Shown here piece after piece: positions 44,801-51,983 of a stretch of DNA of 64,000 bases (positions are counted from its first letter, which is position 1; every line of letters begins with the position of its first letter). Both the position numbers and the translations under genes were made by a program. The notes under the pieces are model-generated. The model did not search any database. It saw only the letters and a list, made by a program, of their open reading frames with translations, and had not been told where the DNA came from. The DNA is from Alistipes montrealensis (GTDB taxonomy: Bacteria; Bacteroidota; Bacteroidia; Bacteroidales; Rikenellaceae), in NCBI RefSeq assembly GCF_018362775.1, contig NZ_JAGYXY010000001.1, positions 775,651-839,650 of the forward strand, in the 5' to 3' direction.

Positions 44801-46141
44801 TTCCCCAAGCAGGGCGGAGGCCGCCAGGGTCAGATCACCTGCATCACGGGCACGGGATCGTCGATGATCGGCTGCACGAACTACGGCGACCTCACCTCGA
44901 CCACCGGAGGCCGCACGGCAGGCATCGTCTCGCTGTCGAACACCGCGACGTTCGAGAACTGCGCCAACTACGGCACGATCCTCAGCGACGACGCCAACCG
45001 CGGCGTATTCTGGGCCTACAACAACGGCGCAGCAGCATGGACCAACTGCACCGCAGGCGGCAAGGTGGGCACATACAACAACGGTACGCCCGTCTTCGAT
45101 TCCTATTCCGAAGCCGACCAGGCCAACTACCTGGGCAAGCAGGGCGCGACCAAATCGACGCTGACGAACATCGTCTACCAACTCGGCAACTCGGGCGGCG
45201 GCGATCCGGGCGGCGAAGCCCAACTGCGCATCCTCTTCATCGGCAACAGTTTCACCAAGGACGCCGTGGAGCACCTGCCGGGCCTGCTGAAAGCCGCAGG
45301 CATCGACAAGGTGAAAATGACGCACATGTACTACGGGGGCCGCACAGTTCCCGAGTACAACAACGGATTCGCCACCGTGAGCGACTACCGCTGCTATGAG
45401 TGCGCCCCGGGAGCCGCCGGATGGACCGAACTGATGAACAAGACGATCAAGGAGGTCGCCGCATCGGACGAGTGGGACATCGTGACCATCCAGGAGCACA
45501 CGGGCAAGGTCAACGCCTGGTCGTGGACCCCGACCGAAAAGGAGGCTTTGCAGGGACTGATCAACAACGTGAAATCGACGCAGACCGGAGCCATGCCCAA
45601 ATTCTGCTACATCCTGTCGCAGGCCTACGGCGACCCCGCAATCGTCAGTTATTCACAGCAGACGGTGATCGTCAACAATTTCGCCTCGTCGCAGGCCGAC
45701 ATGTACGCCGCAATCGTCGCACAGGGCAAAAAGGTGATGGCCGAAGTCACGTTCGACGATCTGATCGCCACCGGGACCGTCCTGCAAAACCTGCGTTCGT
45801 CGAAGCTCCAGAACGCAATGGACATGACCCGCGACGGGTATCACATGGACTACGGCATCGCACGCTACGCCGCTTCGTGCGCCGTTTTCGAAAAACTGAT
45901 CTCCCCGGCGTTCGACGGCGTGACGCTCGACGGCAACCCGTTCCGCTACACGATTTCGAACACCACTGCGGGCAGTTACTCGACACCCGTCACCGACGCC
46001 AACGCCCCGCTCGCCCTGCAAGCGGCGCGCTACGCCCTCGCAACGCCCTATGCCGTGACTGACATGTCGGACATCGACCAGGAGAAGCCCGACAACGGCA
46101 TCGAGGACACGGAATTCGACGACGACAAGAATAAAGAATAA
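41900..46141 (+). CDS. DUF4988-double GLUG-SGNH (DUF4886-like) surface lipoprotein
   Basis: 1413 residues, the largest gene here. Lipobox AFAAGC, then SDYDDSQ. Coiled coil about 30-58 and DUF4988-like domain to about 210 (GFWTVNGERL). Two GLUG modules lie in tandem, about 300-690 (IGTAAELVQFAADVNAG) and 704-1100 (IRTADDLVAFAAAVNAG). The C-terminal domain (about 1109-1390) is an SGNH-type hydrolase of DUF4886 kind: RILFIGNSFTKDAVEHLPG with the GNS nucleophile, WDIVTIQEHTG, and DGYHMDYG supplying a D-x-x-H-like pair. SGNH enzymes commonly remove acyl esters from glycans, so deacylation is a reasonable but unproven role. An acidic tail (ENGIEDTEFDDDKNKE-like) ends the protein. Confidence 0.87.
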   Translation: MKRFLYFLLLTAIAFAAGCSDYDDSQLSGRIDGFKERIAKLQGRIASLNSQLADLSELTSGNVITAMAQDSEGNYVITYKDNKNEEKSVVLATTDQMLNVPLLGVELDAESGLYYWTVTVDGETSPLSGNDGERVPVSGHTPVVSVDAQGFWTVNGERLNDASGRPIEANDGESCLFKSIERDANGNLSLTLGNGEVVTLPIQQVLNLTLSTAINTTVVDISAPMTVKYTLHGEHATDALVGIAAAEGLEAALDKQEQQIAVTFPAGFREGHLIVVAYDMLEHTVLRPVFFTKATSDRIEIGTAAELVQFAADVNAGTGAQLMTAVLTGDIDMTGIASWTPIGNGTFAATTAVSTPSGAVFEGTFDGQGHALRNFRMAATLTGDNQTYGLFGVLKGATVRNLVLGAETGDTGSFTVSGNGVTSTGVIAGASIESTIEDCSSYLPMECLGNGTSGKLMTMGLVGFVYGAGTSEETVTQLIGLKNYGTLKAVPGAANANGFTSTQVGCIAGLSNTSRTSTFQNKITRCVNYGDMETSTGRASGIIAAANTFTVVSECDNHGDMLNTYAESGGGRLGNITCILGTASKVDGCTNYGDVVATNAKTHAGGLVCLLNAADVEFNDNANYGRVITDLATYRGTLVANINTFAKMDNNTAGGGVGSYNGGNYVMADIDETNFMDYIGLIKTGNESKVTNTKYGGDISSAKGIRTADDLVAFAAAVNAGTSIEEWQNEDGEVCLLTNIDMAAVTEWTPIGKAAFTWGSNKLALTGTPFAGHFNGQGYRIRNLKMVAAGSEEGQAYGFFGALAPGAVVENFSFDSGCSLTVTASARCAAGLVAGVVYDATVRDITGSAPMLFQGAAGASVPMYMGLIGFAFAETAGVVIDSVNNNGEITAENRTPNLEAGGNACHAAGIVAFATNEASSQQKVIISDCINYGAMTSALARTSGIVAAANRYTQLTNCVNHGDQLNTFPKQGGGRQGQITCITGTGSSMIGCTNYGDLTSTTGGRTAGIVSLSNTATFENCANYGTILSDDANRGVFWAYNNGAAAWTNCTAGGKVGTYNNGTPVFDSYSEADQANYLGKQGATKSTLTNIVYQLGNSGGGDPGGEAQLRILFIGNSFTKDAVEHLPGLLKAAGIDKVKMTHMYYGGRTVPEYNNGFATVSDYRCYECAPGAAGWTELMNKTIKEVAASDEWDIVTIQEHTGKVNAWSWTPTEKEALQGLINNVKSTQTGAMPKFCYILSQAYGDPAIVSYSQQTVIVNNFASSQADMYAAIVAQGKKVMAEVTFDDLIATGTVLQNLRSSKLQNAMDMTRDGYHMDYGIARYAASCAVFEKLISPAFDGVTLDGNPFRYTISNTTAGSYSTPVTDANAPLALQAARYALATPYAVTDMSDIDQEKPDNGIEDTEFDDDKNKE

Positions 46142-46153
46142 ACCCCGACCGAA

Positions 46154-49100
46154 ATGAAAAAACTACATATCCTGCTCTTCGGCGCGGCGCTGCTCTTCAG
46201 CAGTTGCACCCGGGAGCCAGAAATCACCGAACCGGCCCCGCCGCACGCCTCGTCGGGACTCGTCATCAAAGCCGCCTGCACCCCGGCGACCCGCACCGAC
46301 ATCAACGAGGGTAAAAGCACCTGGGAAGCCGGCGACCGCATTACGGTCGTCTACGACGGTGCGGCCTACGCCTACACGGCCGCCGAAACCGGCGTCACGA
46401 CCACCTTCACCAGCGACGCAGGCATCGCCTCGTACGATGCGTCGAAACCGCTGACGGCCTACTACCCCGCCACAACCGCCGAAGGCATCGTCAGCGTGGA
46501 GGCCGGGCGCACGATCGCCTTCCAGGGCACGGAGCAGGCCAACACGGCCTGCGCACCGCTGGTCGGCACGCCGCTCGAAAACAATCTTTCGGAAGGGGCG
46601 CTGCACGTCTCATTCCGCAACATCTTCTCGGTCATCGAACTGCGCATCGACGCCGGCGACCTGGAAAGCCCGGCACGGTCGATTACGGTGGAACCCGCCT
46701 CGGAGGAGGGATTCGAAGGTTACCTGACTTTCACCGGCACGGTCGACCCCGCAACGCTCGCCCTCACCCCGGCCCCCGACGGAACCGGCACGAAACTGAC
46801 GCTGGATTTTCCCGAGGGAGCCGACCTGACCCGTCCTCAGACGATCAAATTCCCCGTCGGGCGTTTCACCTCGCCGGCGGGCCTGAAACTGACGCTTTCG
46901 ACAGCCGACGGCAAAAGCTACACGAAGAACGTCTACAAATCGGGCGTACGCACCTATAACGAAACCGACGGCACGTTCGCAGCCCGCCACCTGGCCAAGG
47001 CGCTTTACGCCTTCGCGCCTCCGGGAGGCATCTGGACGGCTGACGACCTCGTCGAATTCGCCGCAGCGGTCAACGCAGGCGAAACCCTCGCCCCGTGGCA
47101 GAACGACGAAGGCGTCGTGGTGCTGCTCGACGATATCGACATGACAGGCACGACGGCATGGACCCCGATCGGCGATGCGACCTTCGCACTGGCGAGCAAC
47201 GCCATCTCGATCAGTTCGGGACGCCCCTTCACGGGCTTTTTCGACGGACAGGACCATGCGATCTGCAACTTCAAAATGGTGTGCGACAACGCCACGGCCA
47301 ACCGTGCGTGGGGGCTGTTCGGCGCACTGGGTCCCGGAGCCGTCGTCGAGAACCTGATCTTCGACGCCTCCTGCTCGCTGGAGGTCAAGGCTTCGAAGGG
47401 TACGGACTGCGGCATCCTGGCCGGACTGGTCTACGACGCTACCGTGCGCAACGTCACCAATAACGCCCCGATGTCGTTCGACGGCTCGGCAGGCAACGTC
47501 CGCATGACGATGGGCATGGTGGGCCTCGCCTTTGCCAACGAAGGGGTCAGGATCGACCGTCTGGTCAACGAGGCCGACCTCACGGGCGAAAGCGGCGGCA
47601 ACACCGGCAACGGCGCAACGGGCGTGCAGATCGGCGGCATCTGCGGATTCAGCACCAACCACGCCAGTTCGGCAAATCCCGTGGTCTTCACCGACTGCGT
47701 CAACCGCGGCAACCTCTCGACCAAAGCGGCCCGCGCCTCGGGAATCGTCGCCGCGGCCAACCGCTACACCCACCTCACGGCGTGCACCAACTACGGACAT
47801 AATGTCAACGCATTCGCCACATCGGGCAATGCACGTATCGGCAACATCACCTGCATCACGGGGACCGGCGCCAAGTTCACCAAGGTCGTGAACCACGGCG
47901 ACGTGATCTGCCAAACGAACGGCGCGGCAGGGAGTATCGTCTGCCTCGTGAACCACGACGACAACGAGTTCGTCGGATGCGAAAACTACGGCCGCGTCAT
48001 CTCCGACCGCGACAACAACAACTACAAGGGAACCTTCTTCGGGCAGTGCAACAAGGCCGCCCTGTTCCGCAACTGCATCGCGCAGGGAGACGTGGGCACG
48101 TACAACAACGGCAGCTACGTCATGGCAGGCGTCAATGCCGACAACTACATGGATTACCTCGGTGCGCACAGCGCAGCGGCGGTCAATGTCACGCGGGAGA
48201 ACATCCTCTACTACCCCGCCGGATCGAACACTCCCGCCGAAGCGACTTTCAGTGCAGCCCCGGGATCGGTCGAACTCAACGCCATGGGGACCAACGCCGC
48301 CGTGGTGAGTCTCTCGGCCGCCGACTACGACTGGACCGTGAGCACGGGCGGCGACACGTGGGTAAAGGTCACCGACCTGAACGACATGCCCCTCGCGTCC
48401 GGCACGAAAAGCCCCTACGTACAGCAAATCCGCATCTCGGCCGACGTGAATCCGCAGACCGAACCGCGGCCCGCAACGGTCACCTTCACCTCCACGGACC
48501 AGACGCAGACGGCAACCGTCTCCGTCACACAGGAGGGTGCAGGTCCGGCCTTCCCCGGCCAATGGGTGCTTTCGGCCTCGACCGTCGGGCAGTACAACAC
48601 CGCATGGACCTCGTCCAACATGCTCCCGGCGACCTCGGGCAGTTCGGCCTATATCTCCGTCGTACGCGGCGAAGCCAACGCCGGACGCGAGTTCACCCGC
48701 ACGGTCAGCTCTTACAAACCCACCGTTTCGACGATGGTCGAGGGCGATTACTGGCTCTACACGATGCCCGTAAAGCAGTTGCCGGCAGGCACGGCGATCG
48801 AGTTCAACGCCACGATGGCGGGCGAGGCCAATTCGCCGAAATACTTCATCGTGGAGTACCTCGACGGAGGCACGTGGAAGAGCGTCGAAGAGGACCTGCT
48901 CACCGCCCCCGAAGACCCCTCGATCCGCTACACCTACAAATGCTCGGGCGTCAGCTCCGGAACCAACTACCAGCACGCCAATGTCATGCAGACGATCCGC
49001 TTTACGCAGCCCGTCACCGGAGCCGTACAGATCCGCTGCCGCGCGGTGGGACGTTACACCTGTACCGGCGGGGCGCAGAACATCGCGGCGGGCAACTCGG

Positions 49101-49864
49101 CGAGCCTGCTGCCGCCCTACGGATTCACGGCCTCCTACGTGCAGAACCTCGGTACGGCAGTCCCGGGAGACACGAAAAAGGTGTTATGCCTGGGCAACTC
49201 GTTCTCCTATTACAGCAATCCGGTCTGGATGCTCAAGGAGATCGCCTGGAACGAAGGCCATTACCTCAACATCAAGGGCCATTTCAAAGGTTCGCAGAAT
49301 TTCGGCCAGCAACTGGGGCTTTCGTTCTCGACGGACGCCATCGACATCGGAGACTACGATTACGCCTTCATCCAGGACCAGAGCCAGAACCCCGCGACCT
49401 ACGGACGCGACGGCACGGCCTCGATAGCGGCCAACTGTACAGCGCTGGCCGACCGGATCCGCGCAAAATCGGCGTCGTGCAAAGTGATCCTCGAACAGAC
49501 CTGGACCTTCTCGGCCAGCAGTTACGGCGGGTTCACCGACTTCCAAACCTTCGAGAACTACAACGCCGCAGGAGCACGCGCCATGGCCCAGGCCGCCGGG
49601 ACGTGGCTTTCGCCGATCGGCGTGGCGTTCAGGACCGTACGCGAAGGAACGTCGGGCATCAACCTCTACTACACCGACAACAAGCACCAGTCGGCCTACG
49701 GCGCCTACCTGAAGGCCTGCGTCAACTACCTCGTACTCTACGGCACGGCGTTCGGCAACGCGCCCGCGGACTGCGGCATCGAGCCGTCGAAAGCCGCCTA
49801 CCTCCGCCAGGTCGCCGAACAGGTCGTACTGGGCCACGAAAACGAATATTTGATCCAGCGGTAA
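46154..49864 (+). CDS. fimbrillin-like-GLUG-BACON-like-SGNH surface lipoprotein
   Basis: 1236 residues. Lipobox LLFSSC (Cys about 17), followed by TREPEITEP. Unlike its three upstream neighbours it lacks DUF4988; residues about 33-285 look like a fimbrillin-family domain (TRTDINEGKSTWEAGDRITVVYDG; ASKPLTAYYPA). A GLUG module follows (about 291-690; WTADDLVEFAAAVNAG), closest by eye to the second module of the preceding protein. Then comes a BACON-like domain (about 696-795), a beta-rich domain (about 798-1000), and a C-terminal SGNH-type hydrolase (1009-1236: KKVLCLGNSFSYYSNPVWML; YDYAFIQDQSQNP; TDNKHQSAYGAYL with Asp/His). Likely a surface esterase or related hydrolase; substrate unknown. 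Confidence 0.85.
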   Translation: MKKLHILLFGAALLFSSCTREPEITEPAPPHASSGLVIKAACTPATRTDINEGKSTWEAGDRITVVYDGAAYAYTAAETGVTTTFTSDAGIASYDASKPLTAYYPATTAEGIVSVEAGRTIAFQGTEQANTACAPLVGTPLENNLSEGALHVSFRNIFSVIELRIDAGDLESPARSITVEPASEEGFEGYLTFTGTVDPATLALTPAPDGTGTKLTLDFPEGADLTRPQTIKFPVGRFTSPAGLKLTLSTADGKSYTKNVYKSGVRTYNETDGTFAARHLAKALYAFAPPGGIWTADDLVEFAAAVNAGETLAPWQNDEGVVVLLDDIDMTGTTAWTPIGDATFALASNAISISSGRPFTGFFDGQDHAICNFKMVCDNATANRAWGLFGALGPGAVVENLIFDASCSLEVKASKGTDCGILAGLVYDATVRNVTNNAPMSFDGSAGNVRMTMGMVGLAFANEGVRIDRLVNEADLTGESGGNTGNGATGVQIGGICGFSTNHASSANPVVFTDCVNRGNLSTKAARASGIVAAANRYTHLTACTNYGHNVNAFATSGNARIGNITCITGTGAKFTKVVNHGDVICQTNGAAGSIVCLVNHDDNEFVGCENYGRVISDRDNNNYKGTFFGQCNKAALFRNCIAQGDVGTYNNGSYVMAGVNADNYMDYLGAHSAAAVNVTRENILYYPAGSNTPAEATFSAAPGSVELNAMGTNAAVVSLSAADYDWTVSTGGDTWVKVTDLNDMPLASGTKSPYVQQIRISADVNPQTEPRPATVTFTSTDQTQTATVSVTQEGAGPAFPGQWVLSASTVGQYNTAWTSSNMLPATSGSSAYISVVRGEANAGREFTRTVSSYKPTVSTMVEGDYWLYTMPVKQLPAGTAIEFNATMAGEANSPKYFIVEYLDGGTWKSVEEDLLTAPEDPSIRYTYKCSGVSSGTNYQHANVMQTIRFTQPVTGAVQIRCRAVGRYTCTGGAQNIAAGNSASLLPPYGFTASYVQNLGTAVPGDTKKVLCLGNSFSYYSNPVWMLKEIAWNEGHYLNIKGHFKGSQNFGQQLGLSFSTDAIDIGDYDYAFIQDQSQNPATYGRDGTASIAANCTALADRIRAKSASCKVILEQTWTFSASSYGGFTDFQTFENYNAAGARAMAQAAGTWLSPIGVAFRTVREGTSGINLYYTDNKHQSAYGAYLKACVNYLVLYGTAFGNAPADCGIEPSKAAYLRQVAEQVVLGHENEYLIQR

Positions 49865-49925
49865 AGGAATTATTTCGTACCTTCGCATACGCAAACCGCA
49901 CGATCAACCCGAAAAAACACATACC

Positions 49926-50714
49926 ATGAAAAAACTGCTGTTACTGCTGCTCTTCGCCGGCATCCTCAACACGGGGAGCGTCTTCGGATGGGGACGCGAA
50001 GGGCACGAGACGATCGCCAAGATCGCCGAGCGCAACCTGACGAAAAAGGCCAAGAAACGCATCGAGAAGTATCTCGGAGGTCACTCGATCGTCTACTTCG
50101 CCAAATGGATGGACGAGTACCGCCACACGCCCGAGTACAAGTTCACCAACAACTGGCACACGGCGCCGGTCGACGCCTCCCTGCGCTACGAGGATTCGAT
50201 GCTCACGAAGGGCGGCAACGCCATCTACGGACTGGAACTGGCCATCGAGAACCTCAAAAACTACCGCAACCTCACCGACTCGGCCGTGGAGGTCAACCTC
50301 AAGTACGTCATCCACCTGGTAGGCGACATGCACTGCCCGGCACACATCAAGTACACGACGCACAACATGAAATACGACGTGATGTTCGAAGACAAGTACC
50401 ACAAGCCCCACAAATTCTACGTCCACAGCGTTTGGGACAACGAGATCATCACCACGGCGCGCATCTGGTCGGTCAGCGAATGGGCCGACGAATTGGACCG
50501 CCTCCCCAAGGCCGAAAAACAGGCCATTGCCGCGGGTACGCCCCGCGACTGGCTCCACGAGAGCGCCGTCGGATGCGAAGTGCAGTTCGAGTGGGCAAAG
50601 CCCGACCAGCAACTGGGACAGGACTTCCTGAACAAGGCCGTTCCGCTGGTCGAGCGCCAGATTCGCAATGCCGGATACCGTCTGGCCCGTGTGCTGAACT
50701 GTCTATTCGGATAA
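49926..50714 (+). CDS. S1/P1 family zinc-dependent nuclease, exported
   Basis: 262 residues. The signal peptide ends at FG-21, leaving Trp22 as the mature N-terminus, as this family requires. All nine zinc ligands of the trinuclear site can be placed: Trp22 and His27 (WGREGH), Asp63 (KWMDEYR), His78 (NNWHT), His130 and Asp134 (VIHLVGD), His140 (MHCPAH), His167 and Asp171 (HSVWD). The family cleaves single-stranded DNA/RNA and 3'-nucleotides; phospholipase C relatives share the fold. It lies 61 bp after the last GLUG gene on the same strand, so read-through is possible. Export plus position suggests phosphate or nucleotide scavenging (inference). Confidence 0.93.
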   Translation: MKKLLLLLLFAGILNTGSVFGWGREGHETIAKIAERNLTKKAKKRIEKYLGGHSIVYFAKWMDEYRHTPEYKFTNNWHTAPVDASLRYEDSMLTKGGNAIYGLELAIENLKNYRNLTDSAVEVNLKYVIHLVGDMHCPAHIKYTTHNMKYDVMFEDKYHKPHKFYVHSVWDNEIITTARIWSVSEWADELDRLPKAEKQAIAAGTPRDWLHESAVGCEVQFEWAKPDQQLGQDFLNKAVPLVERQIRNAGYRLARVLNCLFG

Positions 50715-50734
50715 AAACTCCGGCTTCCGGACCC

Positions 50735-50766
50735 CGATGCCGCGCCACAGAGCGCGGCATCGCTGT
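50735..50766 (+). terminator. candidate terminator after the S1/P1 nuclease gene
   Basis: A perfect 11-bp stem (50735-50745 with 50752-50762) and six-base loop, 20 bp after the stop. The following T content is weak (CTGTTT). Confidence 0.6.
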
Positions 50767-50785
50767 TTCGGGGCGGGAAAAACGA

Positions 50786-50817
50786 TTTGCCCGAACCGAA
50801 TAAAAAGGCTATCTTTG
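50786..50817 (+). promoter_or_regulatory. rlmH promoter
   Basis: TTTG (50786-50789), 20-bp spacer and TATCTTTG (50810-50817), matching the Bacteroidota consensus, 38 bp before the rlmH start. Confidence 0.6.
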
Positions 50818-50854
50818 CGACGGCCTGCGTACGACGCACACACAGGCGGAACGA

Positions 50855-51328
50855 ATGACCATAGAGCTGATCGTCATAGGAAAAACCGACTCGAAAGAGA
50901 TCGCCGCGCTGGTGGAACTGTATGCCCGGCGCGTGAATTTCTATTGCCGGTTTGCGGTCACTACCCTGCCCGACGTGCGCAACACCAAAAGCATGACCGT
51001 CAAACAGCAGCGCACGGCCGAGGGCGAAGCCATCCTGCGCCAGCTTACCGACGGCGACTACGTGACGCTGCTCGACGAGCGGGGCGAGGAGTACCGCTCG
51101 GTGGAGTTTGCGCTCTGGCTCCAAAAGCGCCTCAACAGCGGCGTGAAACGCCTCGTGCTGGTTATCGGCGGCCCTTACGGTTTCTCGGACGAGGTTTACA
51201 GGCGTGCCGACAGCAAACTGTCGCTCTCGCGCATGACCTTCTCGCACCAGATCGTGCGGGCCATTTTCGCCGAGCAGATTTACCGGGCCTTCACCATCCT
51301 CAACAACGAACCCTACCACCACGAATAG
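50855..51328 (+). CDS. rlmH: 23S rRNA (pseudouridine-1915-N3)-methyltransferase
   Basis: 157 residues, SPOUT-class methyltransferase of standard length. Motifs: MTIELIVIGKT N-terminus, YVTLLDERGEEYRSVEFA, VLVIGGPYGFSDEVYRRAD (SAM-binding knot) and LSLSRMTFSHQIVRAIFAEQIYRAFTI, ending NNEPYHHE. It methylates pseudouridine 1915 in helix 69 of 23S rRNA. A LuxR-type regulator starts 4 bp after its stop, so the two are probably co-transcribed. Confidence 0.97.
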   Translation: MTIELIVIGKTDSKEIAALVELYARRVNFYCRFAVTTLPDVRNTKSMTVKQQRTAEGEAILRQLTDGDYVTLLDERGEEYRSVEFALWLQKRLNSGVKRLVLVIGGPYGFSDEVYRRADSKLSLSRMTFSHQIVRAIFAEQIYRAFTILNNEPYHHE

Positions 51329-51331
51329 CCG

Positions 51332-51907
51332 ATGGAACAGCGCCCCGCCATAGCCGTCCTGACCTCCAACATCCTCGTAGGCGTGGGGCTGCGCGCCATC
51401 CTCGAGAAAGCGGCCCCGGCGGCCGACGTGGAGTTGTTCGGCGATTTCCGCGATTTCACAGAGGCCAATCCGGAGCGGTTCTTCCACTATTTCGTCACGG
51501 CGCAGTTTTTCGCGGCGCACAACGCCTTTTTCCGCGCCCGGAACCACAAAACCATCGTACTCACCAACGGACAGTCGCCCGCCGGAATGCACAGCATCGA
51601 CGTGCAGGCCGACGAAGAGCGTTTCGTACGCTCGCTCATGCAGTTGCAGCACAGCGTCCGCCGTCCGGAGCACGCCCTGCCCGCACAGCCGCAGGCGGCA
51701 CAACCGCTCACGGAGCGCGAAACGGAGGTGCTGGCGCTCATCGCCGGCGGGCTGATCAACAAACAGATCGCCGGCCGGCTCGGCATCGGGCTGACGACAG
51801 TCATCTCCCACCGCCGCAACATCATGGAGAAACTCGGCATCCGCACGGCCGCCGGGCTGGTGGTCTACGCTCTCGCGGCGGGTTACGTCGATCCCGACGG
51901 GATGTGA
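51332..51907 (+). CDS. LuxR-type regulator with an Asp-less receiver-like N-domain
   Basis: 191 residues. The C-terminal third is a clear LuxR/FixJ HTH (LTERETEVLALIAGGLINKQIAGRLGIGLTTVISHRRNIMEKLGIRTAAGLVVYAL). The N-terminal 110 residues have receiver-like alternation (IAVLTSNILVGVGLRAILEKA; TIVLTN), but the strand that should end in the phospho-accepting Asp reads HYFVTAQFFAAH, and the acidic pair after strand 1 is absent. Control by phosphorylation is therefore unlikely; ligand binding or constitutive action is more probable. It lies 76 bp upstream of a TonB-dependent receptor gene with its own promoter, which is the obvious candidate target. Confidence 0.85.
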   Translation: MEQRPAIAVLTSNILVGVGLRAILEKAAPAADVELFGDFRDFTEANPERFFHYFVTAQFFAAHNAFFRARNHKTIVLTNGQSPAGMHSIDVQADEERFVRSLMQLQHSVRRPEHALPAQPQAAQPLTERETEVLALIAGGLINKQIAGRLGIGLTTVISHRRNIMEKLGIRTAAGLVVYALAAGYVDPDGM

Positions 51908-51926
51908 CGCATCCTCATAAATAAGG

Positions 51927-51958
51927 ATTGCACCGACCGAAATAAAACCGTTACTTTG
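51927..51958 (+). promoter_or_regulatory. candidate promoter of the TonB receptor operon
   Basis: ATTG (51927-51930), 20-bp spacer and TTACTTTG (51951-51958), one mismatch from TAnnTTTG, 26 bp before the receptor ATG. Separates receptor expression from rlmH-luxR. Confidence 0.4.
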
Positions 51959-51983
51959 TACTTTCGATAACCGCACCCGACAA

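Noticed and set aside
36085..49864. Repeated short DNA strings in the GLUG genes that might suggest a CRISPR array or tandem DNA repeats.
   Set aside because: The repeats are degenerate, in frame and protein-level (GLUG loops), without equal-length spacers.
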